Assembly (NCBI RefSeq): GCF_001678665.1
Contig: NZ_LZRP01000003.1
Coordinates: 1 to 64,000 of the forward strand
DNA from: Erythrobacter sp. QSSC1-22B
Lineage (GTDB): Bacteria; Pseudomonadota; Alphaproteobacteria; Sphingomonadales; Sphingomonadaceae
DNA length: 64,000 nt
Reading direction: 5' to 3'
Part shown: positions 40,474-49,150 of the stretch, piece by piece
How the letters are laid out: the number at the start of each line of letters is the position of its first letter
Position numbering within the stretch: the stretch's first letter is position 1
Made by a program: the position numbers and the translations under genes
The notes under the pieces: model-generated
Database searches by the model: none
Told to the model about the DNA's origin: nothing
Seen by the model: only the letters and a program-made list of their open reading frames with translations

Positions 40474-41538
40474 ATGTCGTTGCTCGAAGCCCGCAAGACC
40501 TACAAGCCCTTTGAATACCCGTGGGCCTACGACTTCTGGAAACGCCAGCAACAGATCCACTGGATGCCCGAGGAAGTGCCGCTGGGCGAGGATTGCCGCG
40601 ACTGGGCGCAGAAGCTCTCCGATCACGAGCGCAACCTGCTCACCCAGATTTTCCGCTTCTTCACCCAGGCCGATATCGAGGTGCAGGATTGCTACCACGA
40701 GAAATACGGCCGGGTGTTCAAGCCGACCGAGGTCAAGATGATGCTCGCCGCCTTCTCCAACATGGAGACGGTGCACATCGCCGCCTACAGCCATCTGCTC
40801 GACACCATCGGCATGCCCGAGAGCGAATACGGCATGTTCCTCGAATATGAGGAGATGAAGGCCAAGGTCGATTATCTCGACCAGTTCGGGGTCGATTCCG
40901 ACGAGGATATCGCGCGCACGCTGGCGATGTTCGGCGGCTTCACCGAAGGGCTGCAATTGTTCGCCAGCTTCGCGATGCTGATGAACTTCCCGCGCTTCAA
41001 CAAGATGAAGGGCATGGGCCAGATCGTCAGCTGGTCGGTGCGCGACGAGAGCCTGCATTGCGAAGGCATCATCAAGCTGTTCCACGCGTTCTGCGAGGAG
41101 CGCGGCTGCCTGACCAAGGCGGTCAAGGAAGACATCATCGACATGTGTCAGAAGACGGTGCGGCTCGAGGATGCCTTTATCGATCTGGCGTTCGAGCAGG
41201 GCCCGGTCCACGGCATGACCGCCAAGGAAATCAAGAAATACATCCGCTACATCGCCGACTGGCGGCTGTCGCAGCTCGGCTTCCAGCCGGTCTATATGGT
41301 CGAAGACCACCCGCTCCCCTGGCTCGCCCCGCTGCTCAACGGTGTCGAGCACGCGAACTTCTTCGAAACCCGCGCCACCGAATATTCCAAGGGCGCGACC
41401 ACGGGCAATTGGCAGGACGTCTGGTCGAACTTCGACAAGCGCTCCAGCTCGCGCGCCAAGGCCGCCAACGAGGAAGAGGTCAGCGTGGACGATGGGCCGG
41501 GGCTGTTTGGGGATTCGAGCAGCGTCGCGGCGGAGTGA
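40474..41538 (+). CDS. nrdB: class Ia ribonucleotide reductase, beta subunit
   Basis: NrdB carries the diiron-tyrosyl radical that starts catalysis in NrdA. In the 354-aa protein all metal ligands and the radical residue can be placed: Asp in FFTQADIEVQD, Glu, His and Tyr in NMETVHIAAYSHLLD, Glu in TEGLQLFASFAML, and Glu/His in VRDESLHCEGI. It is therefore the classical tyrosyl-radical type. ATG 40474 has GGAGG at 8 bases. Eight bases after the stop the DUF4160 gene begins on the same strand, so the defence-like module probably shares this transcript. Confidence 0.96.
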   Translation: MSLLEARKTYKPFEYPWAYDFWKRQQQIHWMPEEVPLGEDCRDWAQKLSDHERNLLTQIFRFFTQADIEVQDCYHEKYGRVFKPTEVKMMLAAFSNMETVHIAAYSHLLDTIGMPESEYGMFLEYEEMKAKVDYLDQFGVDSDEDIARTLAMFGGFTEGLQLFASFAMLMNFPRFNKMKGMGQIVSWSVRDESLHCEGIIKLFHAFCEERGCLTKAVKEDIIDMCQKTVRLEDAFIDLAFEQGPVHGMTAKEIKKYIRYIADWRLSQLGFQPVYMVEDHPLPWLAPLLNGVEHANFFETRATEYSKGATTGNWQDVWSNFDKRSSSRAKAANEEEVSVDDGPGLFGDSSSVAAE

Positions 41539-41546
41539 TTTGAGCG

Positions 41547-41771
41547 GTGCCCAAGGTCTTCGACTGGAACGGGTACCGCTTCCACTTTTATTCCAACGAA
41601 GGCGATCCGCGCGAGCCGCCGCACGTTCATGTCCGCAGGGGCATGGCGAACGCGAAGTTCTGGCTGCGGCCCGACGTCGTGCCCGCCTATAGCAAAGGGA
41701 TCACCCCGCAGATGCTTTCGCGGCTGAGCCATGTTATCGAGGACCGTCGCGACGAGATCGAAAGGGCCTAG
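41547..41771 (+). CDS. DUF4160 family protein
   Basis: A 74-aa protein with the DUF4160 pattern: FDWNGYRFHFYSNEGDPREP then PPHVHVRRGMANAKFWL, ending in a helix (LSRLSHVIEDRRDEIERA). The PPHVHV His pair is a family hallmark. DUF4160 genes are often next to DUF2442 genes and the pair has the size and layout of a toxin-antitoxin module, but a toxic activity is not proven to my knowledge. GTG 41547 lies 8 bases after the nrdB stop. Base composition is host-like. Confidence 0.8.
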   Translation: MPKVFDWNGYRFHFYSNEGDPREPPHVHVRRGMANAKFWLRPDVVPAYSKGITPQMLSRLSHVIEDRRDEIERA

Positions 41772-41772
41772 C

Positions 41773-42030
41773 GTGATTTCTTCTCCTGAACCCGTGGCGG
41801 TGCATTTCGACGAACACAGCTTTGTGGTCGAGCTCGCGGATGGCCGCTCGTTGGGCGTGCCGCTGGCGTGGTTCCCGCGCCTGCTGCACGCATCGCCCGA
41901 AGAGCGCGCCAAGGTCGAGCTGAGCAGCGCCGGCCTGCATTGGGAGGCGCTCGACGAGGATATCTCGATTGCCGGGTTGCTGGCGGGGCGGGGCGATGTG
42001 TCGCGGAGCGAGCGCGAGGCGGCGGAGTGA
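41773..42030 (+). CDS. DUF2442 family protein
   Basis: An 85-aa protein matching DUF2442: VHFDEHSFVVELADGRSLGV, the PLAWFPRLLHASPEERAKVE helix and GLHWEALDEDISIAGLLAGR. It starts with GTG one base after the DUF4160 stop, and its own stop overlaps the GTG of the OLD-like gene (GTGA). The order and tight spacing suggest the partner role of an antitoxin or adaptor; this is inference from layout. Confidence 0.8.
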   Translation: MISSPEPVAVHFDEHSFVVELADGRSLGVPLAWFPRLLHASPEERAKVELSSAGLHWEALDEDISIAGLLAGRGDVSRSEREAAE

Positions 42031-43730
42031 AGTGGGCCGAGCTTTTCCCTAGCCGCGAAGATATGCCAAACTCAGCTTCTAGCTTTTACATCGGCGGGGT
42101 GACTTTATCAGAAGGATCAGAGCTTACCTTTACCGAAGGGGACGTTCTGCTCATTGTCGGGCCAAATAATTCGGGAAAGTCAACTTTCCTTCGCAACATT
42201 GCTGACTTTCTTCGGGACTCGCGAATCGCACGAAAGATGCTCGTCAAAGTTGAGCTGAAAACAACGATAGACATCGTAAGGGAGCGTATTAGGGAAGTCT
42301 ACAACGTCCAAGAGAGTGAGCTTCAGCTTTTAATACTTAATGCGGATCAAAACATCGATTTCAGCGTGAGTGTGTACGATTGGAGTGTTGAGAATCCCCA
42401 ATTGGATAAGGCGGTTCGTGCATTTGCCACTACACTGAATGCGGAGACGCGACTTTCGCTCTCAAATCCGACGGACACCTTAGACATTCAGTTCGGAAGA
42501 CCCTCTCATCCTTTCCACAACTTCATGCTCAACAGAGAGGTTCTAAGAAAATTTGCCGGTGTGATTAAAGAGGCCTTCTCGCTGGATTTCACTATAACAA
42601 GGATCGGAAATCCCCTTCGCGGCTACGTGGGCTCTCAGTTCAGGAATTCGGAAGATAACTTGGAGGCAGACAAGGAGATCCCTCAACTCGGAGAGCCGAT
42701 CGACGCCCAAGGTGATGGGATCCGAAGCTACTCAGGTATCGCCGCTGAAATCGTTGGCTCGGATCATCCAATAACACTGCTAGATGAACCTGAAGCTTTC
42801 CTTCATCCTCCTCAAGCTAAGAAGCTGGGGCGCCTTCTGTTGAAGGAGCTATCTCCTAGCCGTCAAGCATTTGTCGCAACTCATAGTAGCGACTTTTTAC
42901 AGGGCGTTCTTTCTTCAAAGTCGCATCGTATAAAGGTTCTGAGACTCGACCGGACCTATGACTCGCTGAGCGCTAACCTGCTTGAGAACGAGCAGTTACT
43001 GTCTGCCCTGATCCACCCTTCAGTTGCCAATAGCAATCTTCTAGACTCACTGTTTTTTTCTCAGACGGTGATTTGTGAAGGAGATGCGGATTGCGGTCTC
43101 TTCGACTGGACAGTTCGAGAGCTAGGCGATGAGAAAATGACCTCCAAAGATCGCTTCTGGTTCGCTAGCGGAGGGAAGCACCAGACGCCTAAGATCGCGA
43201 GATTATTGTCGACGTTCGGCGTGGACTTCCGTGTCATCCTAGACTTGGACGCCATCGCCGACTGGGATCTGCTTAGCCATCTTTCTGAGCTAAAAGGTTT
43301 GGATATAGCTCCCTATAGGGGGAGAATAGCTTCCGCCTTGAGAGTGCTTGCCAGACCAGAAACGGCGGCGGTGATCTCGGAAATTAAGGGTCGTATTGCA
43401 AGCAATAGTGAGTCTCTCGACGAAGGCGAAGCAAGAGTCTTATTAAAAGATATTCAGCGGTCTCTCGAAAAGGTGCGTCGTTCGCAACCCCTAAAGCAAT
43501 ATGGTGTAGCTGCATTCCGGAACGGGCAGGAGCGCAAAGACGTGCAGATATTTCTTCAGCGCCTCACGGATGTCGGTATTATTCTTCTGCCGAAAGGCGA
43601 GCTTGAAAGCTACGTGCCGGAGGTAGGATTGCATGGACCTGGATGGGCTCACGCAGTCTTGGAGGATGACGAGGCTCACAAGGTTGCACTGCGAGAATTG
43701 CTCAGCGACATCTCTCACGGAATCTCATAG
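42027..43730 (+). CDS. OLD-family-like ATPase with TOPRIM nuclease domain
   Basis: A 567-aa protein with an ABC-type ATPase: Walker A GPNNSGKST (residues 45-53), Walker B ITLLDEPEAFLHP (Asp253-Glu254) and H-loop FVATHSSDF. It continues into a TOPRIM-like part with Glu351 in VICEGDAD, a GGKHQTPKIARLL segment and Asp406/Asp408 in VILDLDAIADWD. This is the architecture of OLD nucleases, several of which defend against phages or plasmids. The length fits the stand-alone class, with no UvrD-like helicase next to it. Base composition is far more AT-rich than all neighbours, with non-host codons (TTA, ATA, AGA), a sign of transfer. GTG 42027 overlaps DUF2442; an internal ATG at 42063 is the alternative. 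Confidence 0.8.
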   Translation: MKWAELFPSREDMPNSASSFYIGGVTLSEGSELTFTEGDVLLIVGPNNSGKSTFLRNIADFLRDSRIARKMLVKVELKTTIDIVRERIREVYNVQESELQLLILNADQNIDFSVSVYDWSVENPQLDKAVRAFATTLNAETRLSLSNPTDTLDIQFGRPSHPFHNFMLNREVLRKFAGVIKEAFSLDFTITRIGNPLRGYVGSQFRNSEDNLEADKEIPQLGEPIDAQGDGIRSYSGIAAEIVGSDHPITLLDEPEAFLHPPQAKKLGRLLLKELSPSRQAFVATHSSDFLQGVLSSKSHRIKVLRLDRTYDSLSANLLENEQLLSALIHPSVANSNLLDSLFFSQTVICEGDADCGLFDWTVRELGDEKMTSKDRFWFASGGKHQTPKIARLLSTFGVDFRVILDLDAIADWDLLSHLSELKGLDIAPYRGRIASALRVLARPETAAVISEIKGRIASNSESLDEGEARVLLKDIQRSLEKVRRSQPLKQYGVAAFRNGQERKDVQIFLQRLTDVGIILLPKGELESYVPEVGLHGPGWAHAVLEDDEAHKVALRELLSDISHGIS

Positions 43731-43807
43731 CAGGGTGTTCCCGATTCGGCGCGCTCGGTGTTGCAACGGCCCGTGTCGGCATCGGTCGTAGTCTCGCCCA
43801 CCTCCGG

Positions 43808-43837
43808 CCCCTCCCGCAAGTGGGAGGGGTGTTGTTT
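43808..43837 (+). terminator. rho-independent terminator after the OLD-like gene
   Basis: CCCCTCCC-GCAAGT-GGGAGGGG forms a perfect 8-bp stem followed by TGTTGTTT. It closes the nrdB-DUF4160-DUF2442-ATPase transcript about 80 bases after the last stop. Confidence 0.75.
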
Positions 43838-43889
43838 GGATCGGTTCCGAGCCGATTTCGCAAACCGGAAGGCTAGCTATCTTTATCGA

Positions 43890-44426
43890 TTAACACCATC
43901 CCCGCCGCACACCCTGCCATTCCTCCGCCAGCCCCTCGTCGACCAGCACCGCGCCAAGGCTCGCGCCGTCGCGGGTGACGGTGCGCAGCAGGCGGCCGTA
44001 GCGGTCGCGGTCGCGGTCCACTGGCTCCAGAGAGAACGCGCCCTCGTTGAGCAGCGCCTGCATCCGCCGGGTCGCGGCTCCGCCCAGTGCGGCCTCGCGC
44101 GCGCAGTCGGGGCTGGTCACTTCGGGGGTGTTGATATCGGCGATGCGGATCTTCTCGCCACGGTACCAGATGGTGTCGCCATCGACCACGCAGGTCACCC
44201 GCGCCCCCCCGCCGCAGATGGCGAAACGCGCTCTCTCGCTGTCTCGCGTTCCAGCAGCCTCGCCGCGCGGCAGCTCGAGCACTGCGGCGAGCCCGGCGGG
44301 CGGGCCGTCCCACATAAACACCAGCGCAAACGCTGCCAGCGGCACCGCCACCAGTAGCGCATTGCCCCAGCGCGGGGTCTTGCGGCGGCGGCGGAAGCGG
44401 GCGGGAGCGGGGGAACGACGCGGCAT
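43890..44426 (-). CDS. membrane-anchored thermonuclease-like (SNase) protein
   Basis: The 178-aa protein has an N-terminal membrane segment (ALLVAVPLAAFALVFMW) after a basic stretch, then an SNase fold: VVDGDTIWYRGEKIRIADIN with the metal-site Asp, TPEVTSPDC, and RDRYGRLLRTVTRDGASLG with the catalytic-type Arg. It probably cuts nucleic acid in the periplasm, or is a structural relative. It stands alone and convergent with the OLD-like gene. Confidence 0.82.
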   Translation of the reverse strand: MPRRSPAPARFRRRRKTPRWGNALLVAVPLAAFALVFMWDGPPAGLAAVLELPRGEAAGTRDSERARFAICGGGARVTCVVDGDTIWYRGEKIRIADINTPEVTSPDCAREAALGGAATRRMQALLNEGAFSLEPVDRDRDRYGRLLRTVTRDGASLGAVLVDEGLAEEWQGVRRGWC

Positions 44427-44484
44427 CGCCGCATCATGCGCCGCCAGTTCTCACCGAAGGCTTAAGCCCGCGGCGTGGTCCGGC

Positions 44485-45129
44485 CTAATCGTGGCCCCAC
44501 GGCGCAGGCGGGGCGGGGATCGGCTGCGAGAGGTCGAATTCGACCCGGAAGTCGCGCGCATTGGCGCCCTCGCGCATCAGCCGGTAGGCGAACACCGGGT
44601 TCTCGGCGCCCGCCGGGTCGACCGCGACGCGCCAGACATTGGTGACCGAGACGTCGAGCCCCTCGCGCCGGAACATGGCAACGCTCTCGGCATCGACCGG
44701 GAAGTCCTGAACCCGCGCGGTGCCCTGGGTGGCGGTGTCGCCGCCATACATCGTGACATCGTCCTCGCTGCCGTCCTCGTGGCGGTGGTCGTGCTTGAGC
44801 CGCAGGCCATCTGCCGTGCGGGTGATCAGCCAGGTGCGGCTGCGGTTCCAGCTGCCGTCGGCCTGGCGGATGTGGAACGGGACCGCGATCCGCTCGTCGG
44901 AACATTCGCGGACATGCATCGCCATTTCCATGCCGCGCATGTCGGCGTCGGGCGCCTCGTTGCTGGTCAGTCCGCCGGCATAGGCCTTGCCGCAATGGCT
45001 CGACAGCGCGGCCCAGAATTGGTCCTGCGGGGTCGCGGCGCCAGTGGCGGCGGTTTGCGAGGGGGCGGTAGCGCAGGCGGCGAGCGCCATGGCGGGAGCA
45101 AGGGCGAGGCTTAGTGCGATGTTTTTCAT
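44485..45129 (-). CDS. putative lipoprotein, unknown function
   Basis: This 214-aa product has a lipoprotein signal (MKNIALSLALAPAMALAAC, lipobox LAAC). The mature domain contains DQFWAALSSHCGKAYAGGL, MEMAMHVRECSDERIAVPFH and HRHEDGSEDDVTMYGGDT. The pattern resembles secreted proteins that measure or bind a small ligand, but I do not recognise the family with confidence. A longer start (45207) would add a non-signal stretch and is rejected. Confidence 0.68.
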   Translation of the reverse strand: MKNIALSLALAPAMALAACATAPSQTAATGAATPQDQFWAALSSHCGKAYAGGLTSNEAPDADMRGMEMAMHVRECSDERIAVPFHIRQADGSWNRSRTWLITRTADGLRLKHDHRHEDGSEDDVTMYGGDTATQGTARVQDFPVDAESVAMFRREGLDVSVTNVWRVAVDPAGAENPVFAYRLMREGANARDFRVEFDLSQPIPAPPAPWGHD

Positions 45130-45183
45130 GGCGCAGATGGTGCCATGGCAAGCGCAGTTTGACCAGCGGCACCAGACCGCTGC

Positions 45184-45208
45184 GGAACGGCCAGCGCCGC
45201 CGTCCATT
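45184..45208 (+). promoter_or_regulatory. possible EcfG-type promoter (one mismatch)
   Basis: GGAAC (45184-45188), 16 bases, then CATT (45205-45208), one base off CGTT. It would give a leader of about 20 bases to the 73-aa membrane protein gene at 45237. Weaker than the boxes at 39803 and 40259. Confidence 0.3.
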
Positions 45209-45236
45209 GATTCGGAGACACAAACAGGAGGCTACC

Positions 45237-45458
45237 ATGACCGACCCCGTCCCCGATCCCAAACCCTTCACCCGCTGGTTCTGGGTTGCCGCCCTCGTCC
45301 TGCTGGCGGTCGCGGTGGTGATCTTCGTCTTCGACGCCGATGGCGACGAGGAACTGGAGACCGTTCCCGACTACGCGACCACCACCACCGAGGAACGACT
45401 CAACACCGATCTCGAGATCGACACGTCAGAGCCAGCGCCCGAGCCTGCTCCCGAGTAA
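45237..45458 (+). CDS. small membrane protein with acidic tail
   Basis: An unrecognised 73-aa protein: one membrane helix ([19 protein letters not shown]) followed by an acidic, Thr- and Pro-rich tail ending in [12 protein letters not shown] 45237 has a perfect AGGAGG 5 bases upstream, which supports a real gene. It precedes argB by about 80 bases on the same strand. Confidence 0.65.
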   Translation: MTDPVPDPKPFTRWFWVAALVLLAVAVVIFVFDADGDEELETVPDYATTTTEERLNTDLEIDTSEPAPEPAPE

Positions 45459-45537
45459 TTGCGCCGCAGCCCTTTGCGGTTTCCGCCGACATTGGCTAAG
45501 CGCCTGCCTTCCAGCGACCAGAGGGCAGGCGTTTTCC

Positions 45538-46479
45538 ATGAGCGAAGGCGAGACGAACACCACCGAGCTGCACGCCAAGGCGGCAGTGCTGATCGAGGCG
45601 CTGCCCTATTTCCAGCGCTACGCCGGGCGCACCTTCGTGGTCAAATACGGCGGTCACGCCATGGGCGACGAGAAGGCCGCGCGCGAATTCGCCAGCGACA
45701 TCGTGTTGCTCAAAGCGGTCGGGATCAACCCGGTGGTGGTCCATGGCGGGGGTCCGCAGATCGGCGCGATGCTGGCCAAGCTCGGGGTCGAGAGCAGCTT
45801 CGTCGACGGGTTGCGGGTGACCGACAAGGCCACCGCCGAGATCGCCGAGATGGTGCTGTCGGGCGCGATCAACAAGCAGCTGGTCGGCTGGATCGCGCGC
45901 GCCGGGGGCCGGGCGATCGGCCTGTCGGGCAAAGACGGCAATCTCGTCACCGCGACCAAGCTCGAGCGCACCACGCGCGATCCCGACAGCCTGATCGAAC
46001 AGGCGATCGATCTCGGCTTCGTCGGCAGCCCGACCCATGTCGACACCGCGGTGATCGATACCGTCAGCGCCAGCGGGATGATCCCGGTGGTCGCCCCGAT
46101 CGGCGCGGGCGAGGACGGGCACACCTACAACATCAACGCCGACACCTTTGCGGGCGCGCTCGCCTCGGCGCTGGGCGCTGCGCGGCTGCTCCTGCTCACC
46201 GATGTGCCCGGGGTACTCGACAAGCAGGGGCAATTGCTGTCCGACCTCACCCCCGAGGATATCGCCGGCCTGCGCGCGGATGGCACCATCAGCGGCGGGA
46301 TGATCCCCAAGCTGGAAACCTGCGTCGATGCGGTCGAGGCGGGCTGCGAGGCGGCGGTGGTGCTCGACGGGCGGGTGCCGCATGCGATGCTGCTTGAATT
46401 CTTCACCACCAGCGGCGCGGGCACGCTGATCAGGACCGCGGCCAATGGCGGCGGCGCGACACAAGACAGCCGGACTTGA
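45538..46479 (+). CDS. argB: acetylglutamate kinase
   Basis: ArgB phosphorylates N-acetylglutamate, the second step of arginine synthesis. The 313-aa amino-acid kinase shows [34 protein letters not shown], the [14 protein letters not shown] nucleotide region and [13 protein letters not shown]. The N-terminal helix needed for the hexameric, arginine-inhibited form is present ([20 protein letters not shown]), so feedback inhibition is likely. ATG 45538 gives the normal length. Confidence 0.96.
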   Translation: MSEGETNTTELHAKAAVLIEALPYFQRYAGRTFVVKYGGHAMGDEKAAREFASDIVLLKAVGINPVVVHGGGPQIGAMLAKLGVESSFVDGLRVTDKATAEIAEMVLSGAINKQLVGWIARAGGRAIGLSGKDGNLVTATKLERTTRDPDSLIEQAIDLGFVGSPTHVDTAVIDTVSASGMIPVVAPIGAGEDGHTYNINADTFAGALASALGAARLLLLTDVPGVLDKQGQLLSDLTPEDIAGLRADGTISGGMIPKLETCVDAVEAGCEAAVVLDGRVPHAMLLEFFTTSGAGTLIRTAANGGGATQDSRT

Positions 46480-46552
46480 GTCTGGCGCAGGCCGTCTTAG
46501 CTCTATAAGACAGGTCGCAACTCAGAAACGGCCCATAAACGGACGGAAACCC

Positions 46553-46843
46553 ATGCAGGCGCTCAACACGATCTACGAAATCATCGCGATGCTGACCAAC
46601 GTGCTGGTGATGCTGATCATCATCCAGTTCGTCATCGGCCTGCTGTTCGCCTTCAACGTGGTGAACAGCTCGAACGAATTCCTCGCCAGCTTCTACAATT
46701 CGATCAACCGCCTGCTGGAACCGGTGCTGCGGCCGATCCGCAATGTGCTCCCCAGCACCGGGACGATCGACTTCTCGCCGCTGGTGCTGATCATCCTGCT
46801 GAACATCATCCTCATCGTCCTCGGTTCGTTGCTAAGAGGCTGA
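46553..46843 (+). CDS. YggT family membrane protein
   Basis: The 96-aa protein has two membrane hairpins and the YggT pattern: [20 protein letters not shown], then [20 protein letters not shown] and [20 protein letters not shown]. Relatives are linked to cell division or osmotic tolerance, and the exact role is unclear. It ends 2 bases before folD, so the two are co-transcribed. Confidence 0.88.
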   Translation: MQALNTIYEIIAMLTNVLVMLIIIQFVIGLLFAFNVVNSSNEFLASFYNSINRLLEPVLRPIRNVLPSTGTIDFSPLVLIILLNIILIVLGSLLRG

Positions 46844-46845
46844 CG

Positions 46846-47742
46846 ATGGCGGCCGAACGGATCGACGGTAAGGCCTTCGCCGCCCGCTTGCGCGATCGGG
46901 TCGGCGCGCAGGCGACCGAGTTCGCGCGAGCCGCCGGGCGCAAGCCGGGGCTGGCGGTGGTGCTGGTGGGGGAAGACCCGGCCAGCCAAGTCTATGTCCG
47001 CAGCAAGGGCAAGGCCACGCTCGAGGCGCAGATGAACGGCTTCGAGCACCGGCTCGATGCGGCCGTCGGGCAGGACGAATTGCTGGCGCTGGTCGAGACA
47101 CTCAATGGCGATCCTGCGGTGGACGGGATCCTCGTCCAGCTCCCGCTGCCGTCGCATATCGATGAGCAGGCGGTGATCGCGGCGATTCATCCCGACAAGG
47201 ATGTCGATGGCTTCCACGTCATAAACGCCGGTCGGCTCGCGGTCGGACAGCCGGGTTTCGTGCCCTGCACGCCGCTGGGGTGCATGATGCTGCTGACCGA
47301 CCGGCTGGGTGACCTCTCGGGGCTCGAGGCAGTAGTGATCGGCCGTTCGAACATTGTCGGCAAGCCGATGGCGCAGCTGCTGCTCGACGCCAACGCCACC
47401 GTCACCATCGCGCACAGCCGGACCAAGGATCTGCCCGATGTGGTCCGCCGCGCCGATATCGTCGTGGCCGCAGTGGGGCGGCCCGAGATGGTCAAGGCCG
47501 ACTGGCTCAAGCCCGGCGCGACGGTGGTCGATGTCGGGATCAACCGCCTCCCACCCGTCGAGGGCGAGTCGAGGGGCAGGCTTGTTGGCGACGTCGACTA
47601 CGGCGCCGCGAGCGAGGTGGCGGGCGCGATCACCCCGGTGCCGGGCGGGGTCGGACCGATGACGATCGCGGTGCTGCTCAGGAACACGCTGGTCGCGGCG
47701 TATCGCAATCAGGGGCTCGAGCTGCCCGAGGGCGCGCTGTGA
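46846..47742 (+). CDS. folD: bifunctional methylenetetrahydrofolate dehydrogenase/cyclohydrolase
   Basis: FolD interconverts 5,10-methylene-, methenyl- and 10-formyl-tetrahydrofolate. The 298-aa enzyme has the catalytic Tyr/Lys region ([17 protein letters not shown]), [33 protein letters not shown] and the NADP-binding [20 protein letters not shown]. Length and C-terminus ([15 protein letters not shown]) are standard. The stop overlaps the next GTG (GTGA). Confidence 0.95.
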   Translation: MAAERIDGKAFAARLRDRVGAQATEFARAAGRKPGLAVVLVGEDPASQVYVRSKGKATLEAQMNGFEHRLDAAVGQDELLALVETLNGDPAVDGILVQLPLPSHIDEQAVIAAIHPDKDVDGFHVINAGRLAVGQPGFVPCTPLGCMMLLTDRLGDLSGLEAVVIGRSNIVGKPMAQLLLDANATVTIAHSRTKDLPDVVRRADIVVAAVGRPEMVKADWLKPGATVVDVGINRLPPVEGESRGRLVGDVDYGAASEVAGAITPVPGGVGPMTIAVLLRNTLVAAYRNQGLELPEGAL

Positions 47743-48512
47743 AGCGGGTTGCAGCAATTGTCCTGGGGTTCGGGCTGGTCGGCTGCGCCGGTGGCCCCCC
47801 GTCGGTGCGCTATTCCGATGGCTTCATGCGCGAGGTGCGCGAGACCGCCAATCCCAGCACCGTGGTCGCCACGGAAATCGCCTTCGCTCGTGCGGCGCGC
47901 GAGGATGGGCAGGCGGCGGCGATGCGCCAGTATCTTGCCGGCGGGGGCGTGATCCACGATCGCGGCGGTGTGGTCGATGCCGGTGGCTGGATCGCCGCGC
48001 AGGCCGCGATTCCGGCTCCGCACCAGTGGACCCCGCTCGCGATCTGGTCGAGCTGCGACGGACAACTGGCGATCAGCCAGGGCAAATATGTCGGTCCCGA
48101 CCGCGAATGGGGCTTCTATGTCACCGTGTGGGAGCGCGAGCGCAACGGCAGCTATCGCTGGATCTATACGACCGGCGCGCCCGATGCCGCGCTGACGCAG
48201 CGCGAGACCCGCGCCGCCGCGCCGCCCGCGGAAGAGGACGAAAGCGTCATCGTCGTCCAGGCGATCCCGATGATCCAGGGCGCGGTTGCCGATTGCCGCA
48301 CGGGCGACGACACCTCCTCCCCCGGAGCGAGCGCGATCGCTGACGAGACCGCTTCGGGCGGCGGTGTTTCGGATGACGGGTCGCTGGCCTGGCGCTGGGT
48401 GCAGCGCGCCGACGGGGGCCGCTCCTTCGCCGCGCAGCATTGGCAAGGCGGGCAGTGGAAGAGCGCCTTCGACTTCGTCGTTACCCCCGATGGCAGGGTC
48501 GATCCGCAATGA
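47739..48512 (+). CDS. putative lipoprotein, unknown function
   Basis: An unrecognised 257-aa protein with a lipoprotein signal ([16 protein letters not shown], lipobox LVGC). The front half looks like a DUF4440/nuclear-transport-factor-like fold ([40 protein letters not shown], then the GYWxx-like [14 protein letters not shown]). A second part follows an acidic linker (TDDDG-like [20 protein letters not shown]). It is coupled to folD (GTGA) and to marC (ATGA). Confidence 0.68.
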   Translation: MKRVAAIVLGFGLVGCAGGPPSVRYSDGFMREVRETANPSTVVATEIAFARAAREDGQAAAMRQYLAGGGVIHDRGGVVDAGGWIAAQAAIPAPHQWTPLAIWSSCDGQLAISQGKYVGPDREWGFYVTVWERERNGSYRWIYTTGAPDAALTQRETRAAAPPAEEDESVIVVQAIPMIQGAVADCRTGDDTSSPGASAIADETASGGGVSDDGSLAWRWVQRADGGRSFAAQHWQGGQWKSAFDFVVTPDGRVDPQ

Positions 48513-49129
48513 ATGAACTCTTCGTCTCCGCCTTTATCACGCTGTTCGTGGTGATCGATCCGCCAGGTTGCGCGCCGATCTATGCCGGGCTGACCAAGGA
48601 TGCGAGTGCGCCCGAGCGGCGCAACATGGCGATCCGCGCCAGCATGATCGCGCTGGCGATCCTGCTTGGCTTCGCGCTGTTCGGCGAGCAATTGCTCAGC
48701 GCGCTGCATATCCAGCTCGACAGCTTCCGTATCGCGGGCGGGCTGATGCTGTTCTGGATCGCCTTCGAGATGGTGTTCGAAAAGCGCACCCAGCGGCGCG
48801 AGGAGCGAGCGGAGAAGGTCGCCGCTTCGGAAGTCGAGGATGTCTCGGTCTTCCCCATGGCGATGCCGATGCTGGCGGGACCCGGGGCGATCGCGGCGAT
48901 CATGCTGCTGATGAACGAGGCCGACGATCTCAGCGATCAGCTGATGGTGCTTGGCGCGCTGGCGACGGTGCTGGCGATAACCATGGCGGCGCTGGTTGCC
49001 GCCGGGCCGCTGATGCGGCTGTTCGGCGATCGGGTCGAGGCGGTGGTCACCCGCTTGCTCGGCGTACTGCTGTCGGCGCTGGCGATGCAATATGTCATCG
49101 ACGGGTTGAAGGGCAGTTTCGGGATTTAG
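48509..49129 (+). CDS. MarC family membrane protein
   Basis: The 206-aa protein has six membrane segments and the MarC pattern FVSAFITLFVVIDPPGCAPI near the N-terminus and FPMAMPMLAGPGAIAAIMLL in the middle. Despite the name, MarC proteins are not shown to cause multidrug resistance and their role is open. ATG 48509 overlaps the lipoprotein stop (ATGA). It is the last gene of the argB-yggT-folD run. Confidence 0.88.
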   Translation: MNELFVSAFITLFVVIDPPGCAPIYAGLTKDASAPERRNMAIRASMIALAILLGFALFGEQLLSALHIQLDSFRIAGGLMLFWIAFEMVFEKRTQRREERAEKVAASEVEDVSVFPMAMPMLAGPGAIAAIMLLMNEADDLSDQLMVLGALATVLAITMAALVAAGPLMRLFGDRVEAVVTRLLGVLLSALAMQYVIDGLKGSFGI

Positions 49130-49150
49130 TCCGGACCACTGACCGCTGGC

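Noticed and set aside
41547-43730. Gabija or PARIS defence system
   Set aside because: No UvrD-like helicase (GajB) accompanies the ATPase, and the TOPRIM-like part is in the same chain rather than in a separate AriB-like protein.
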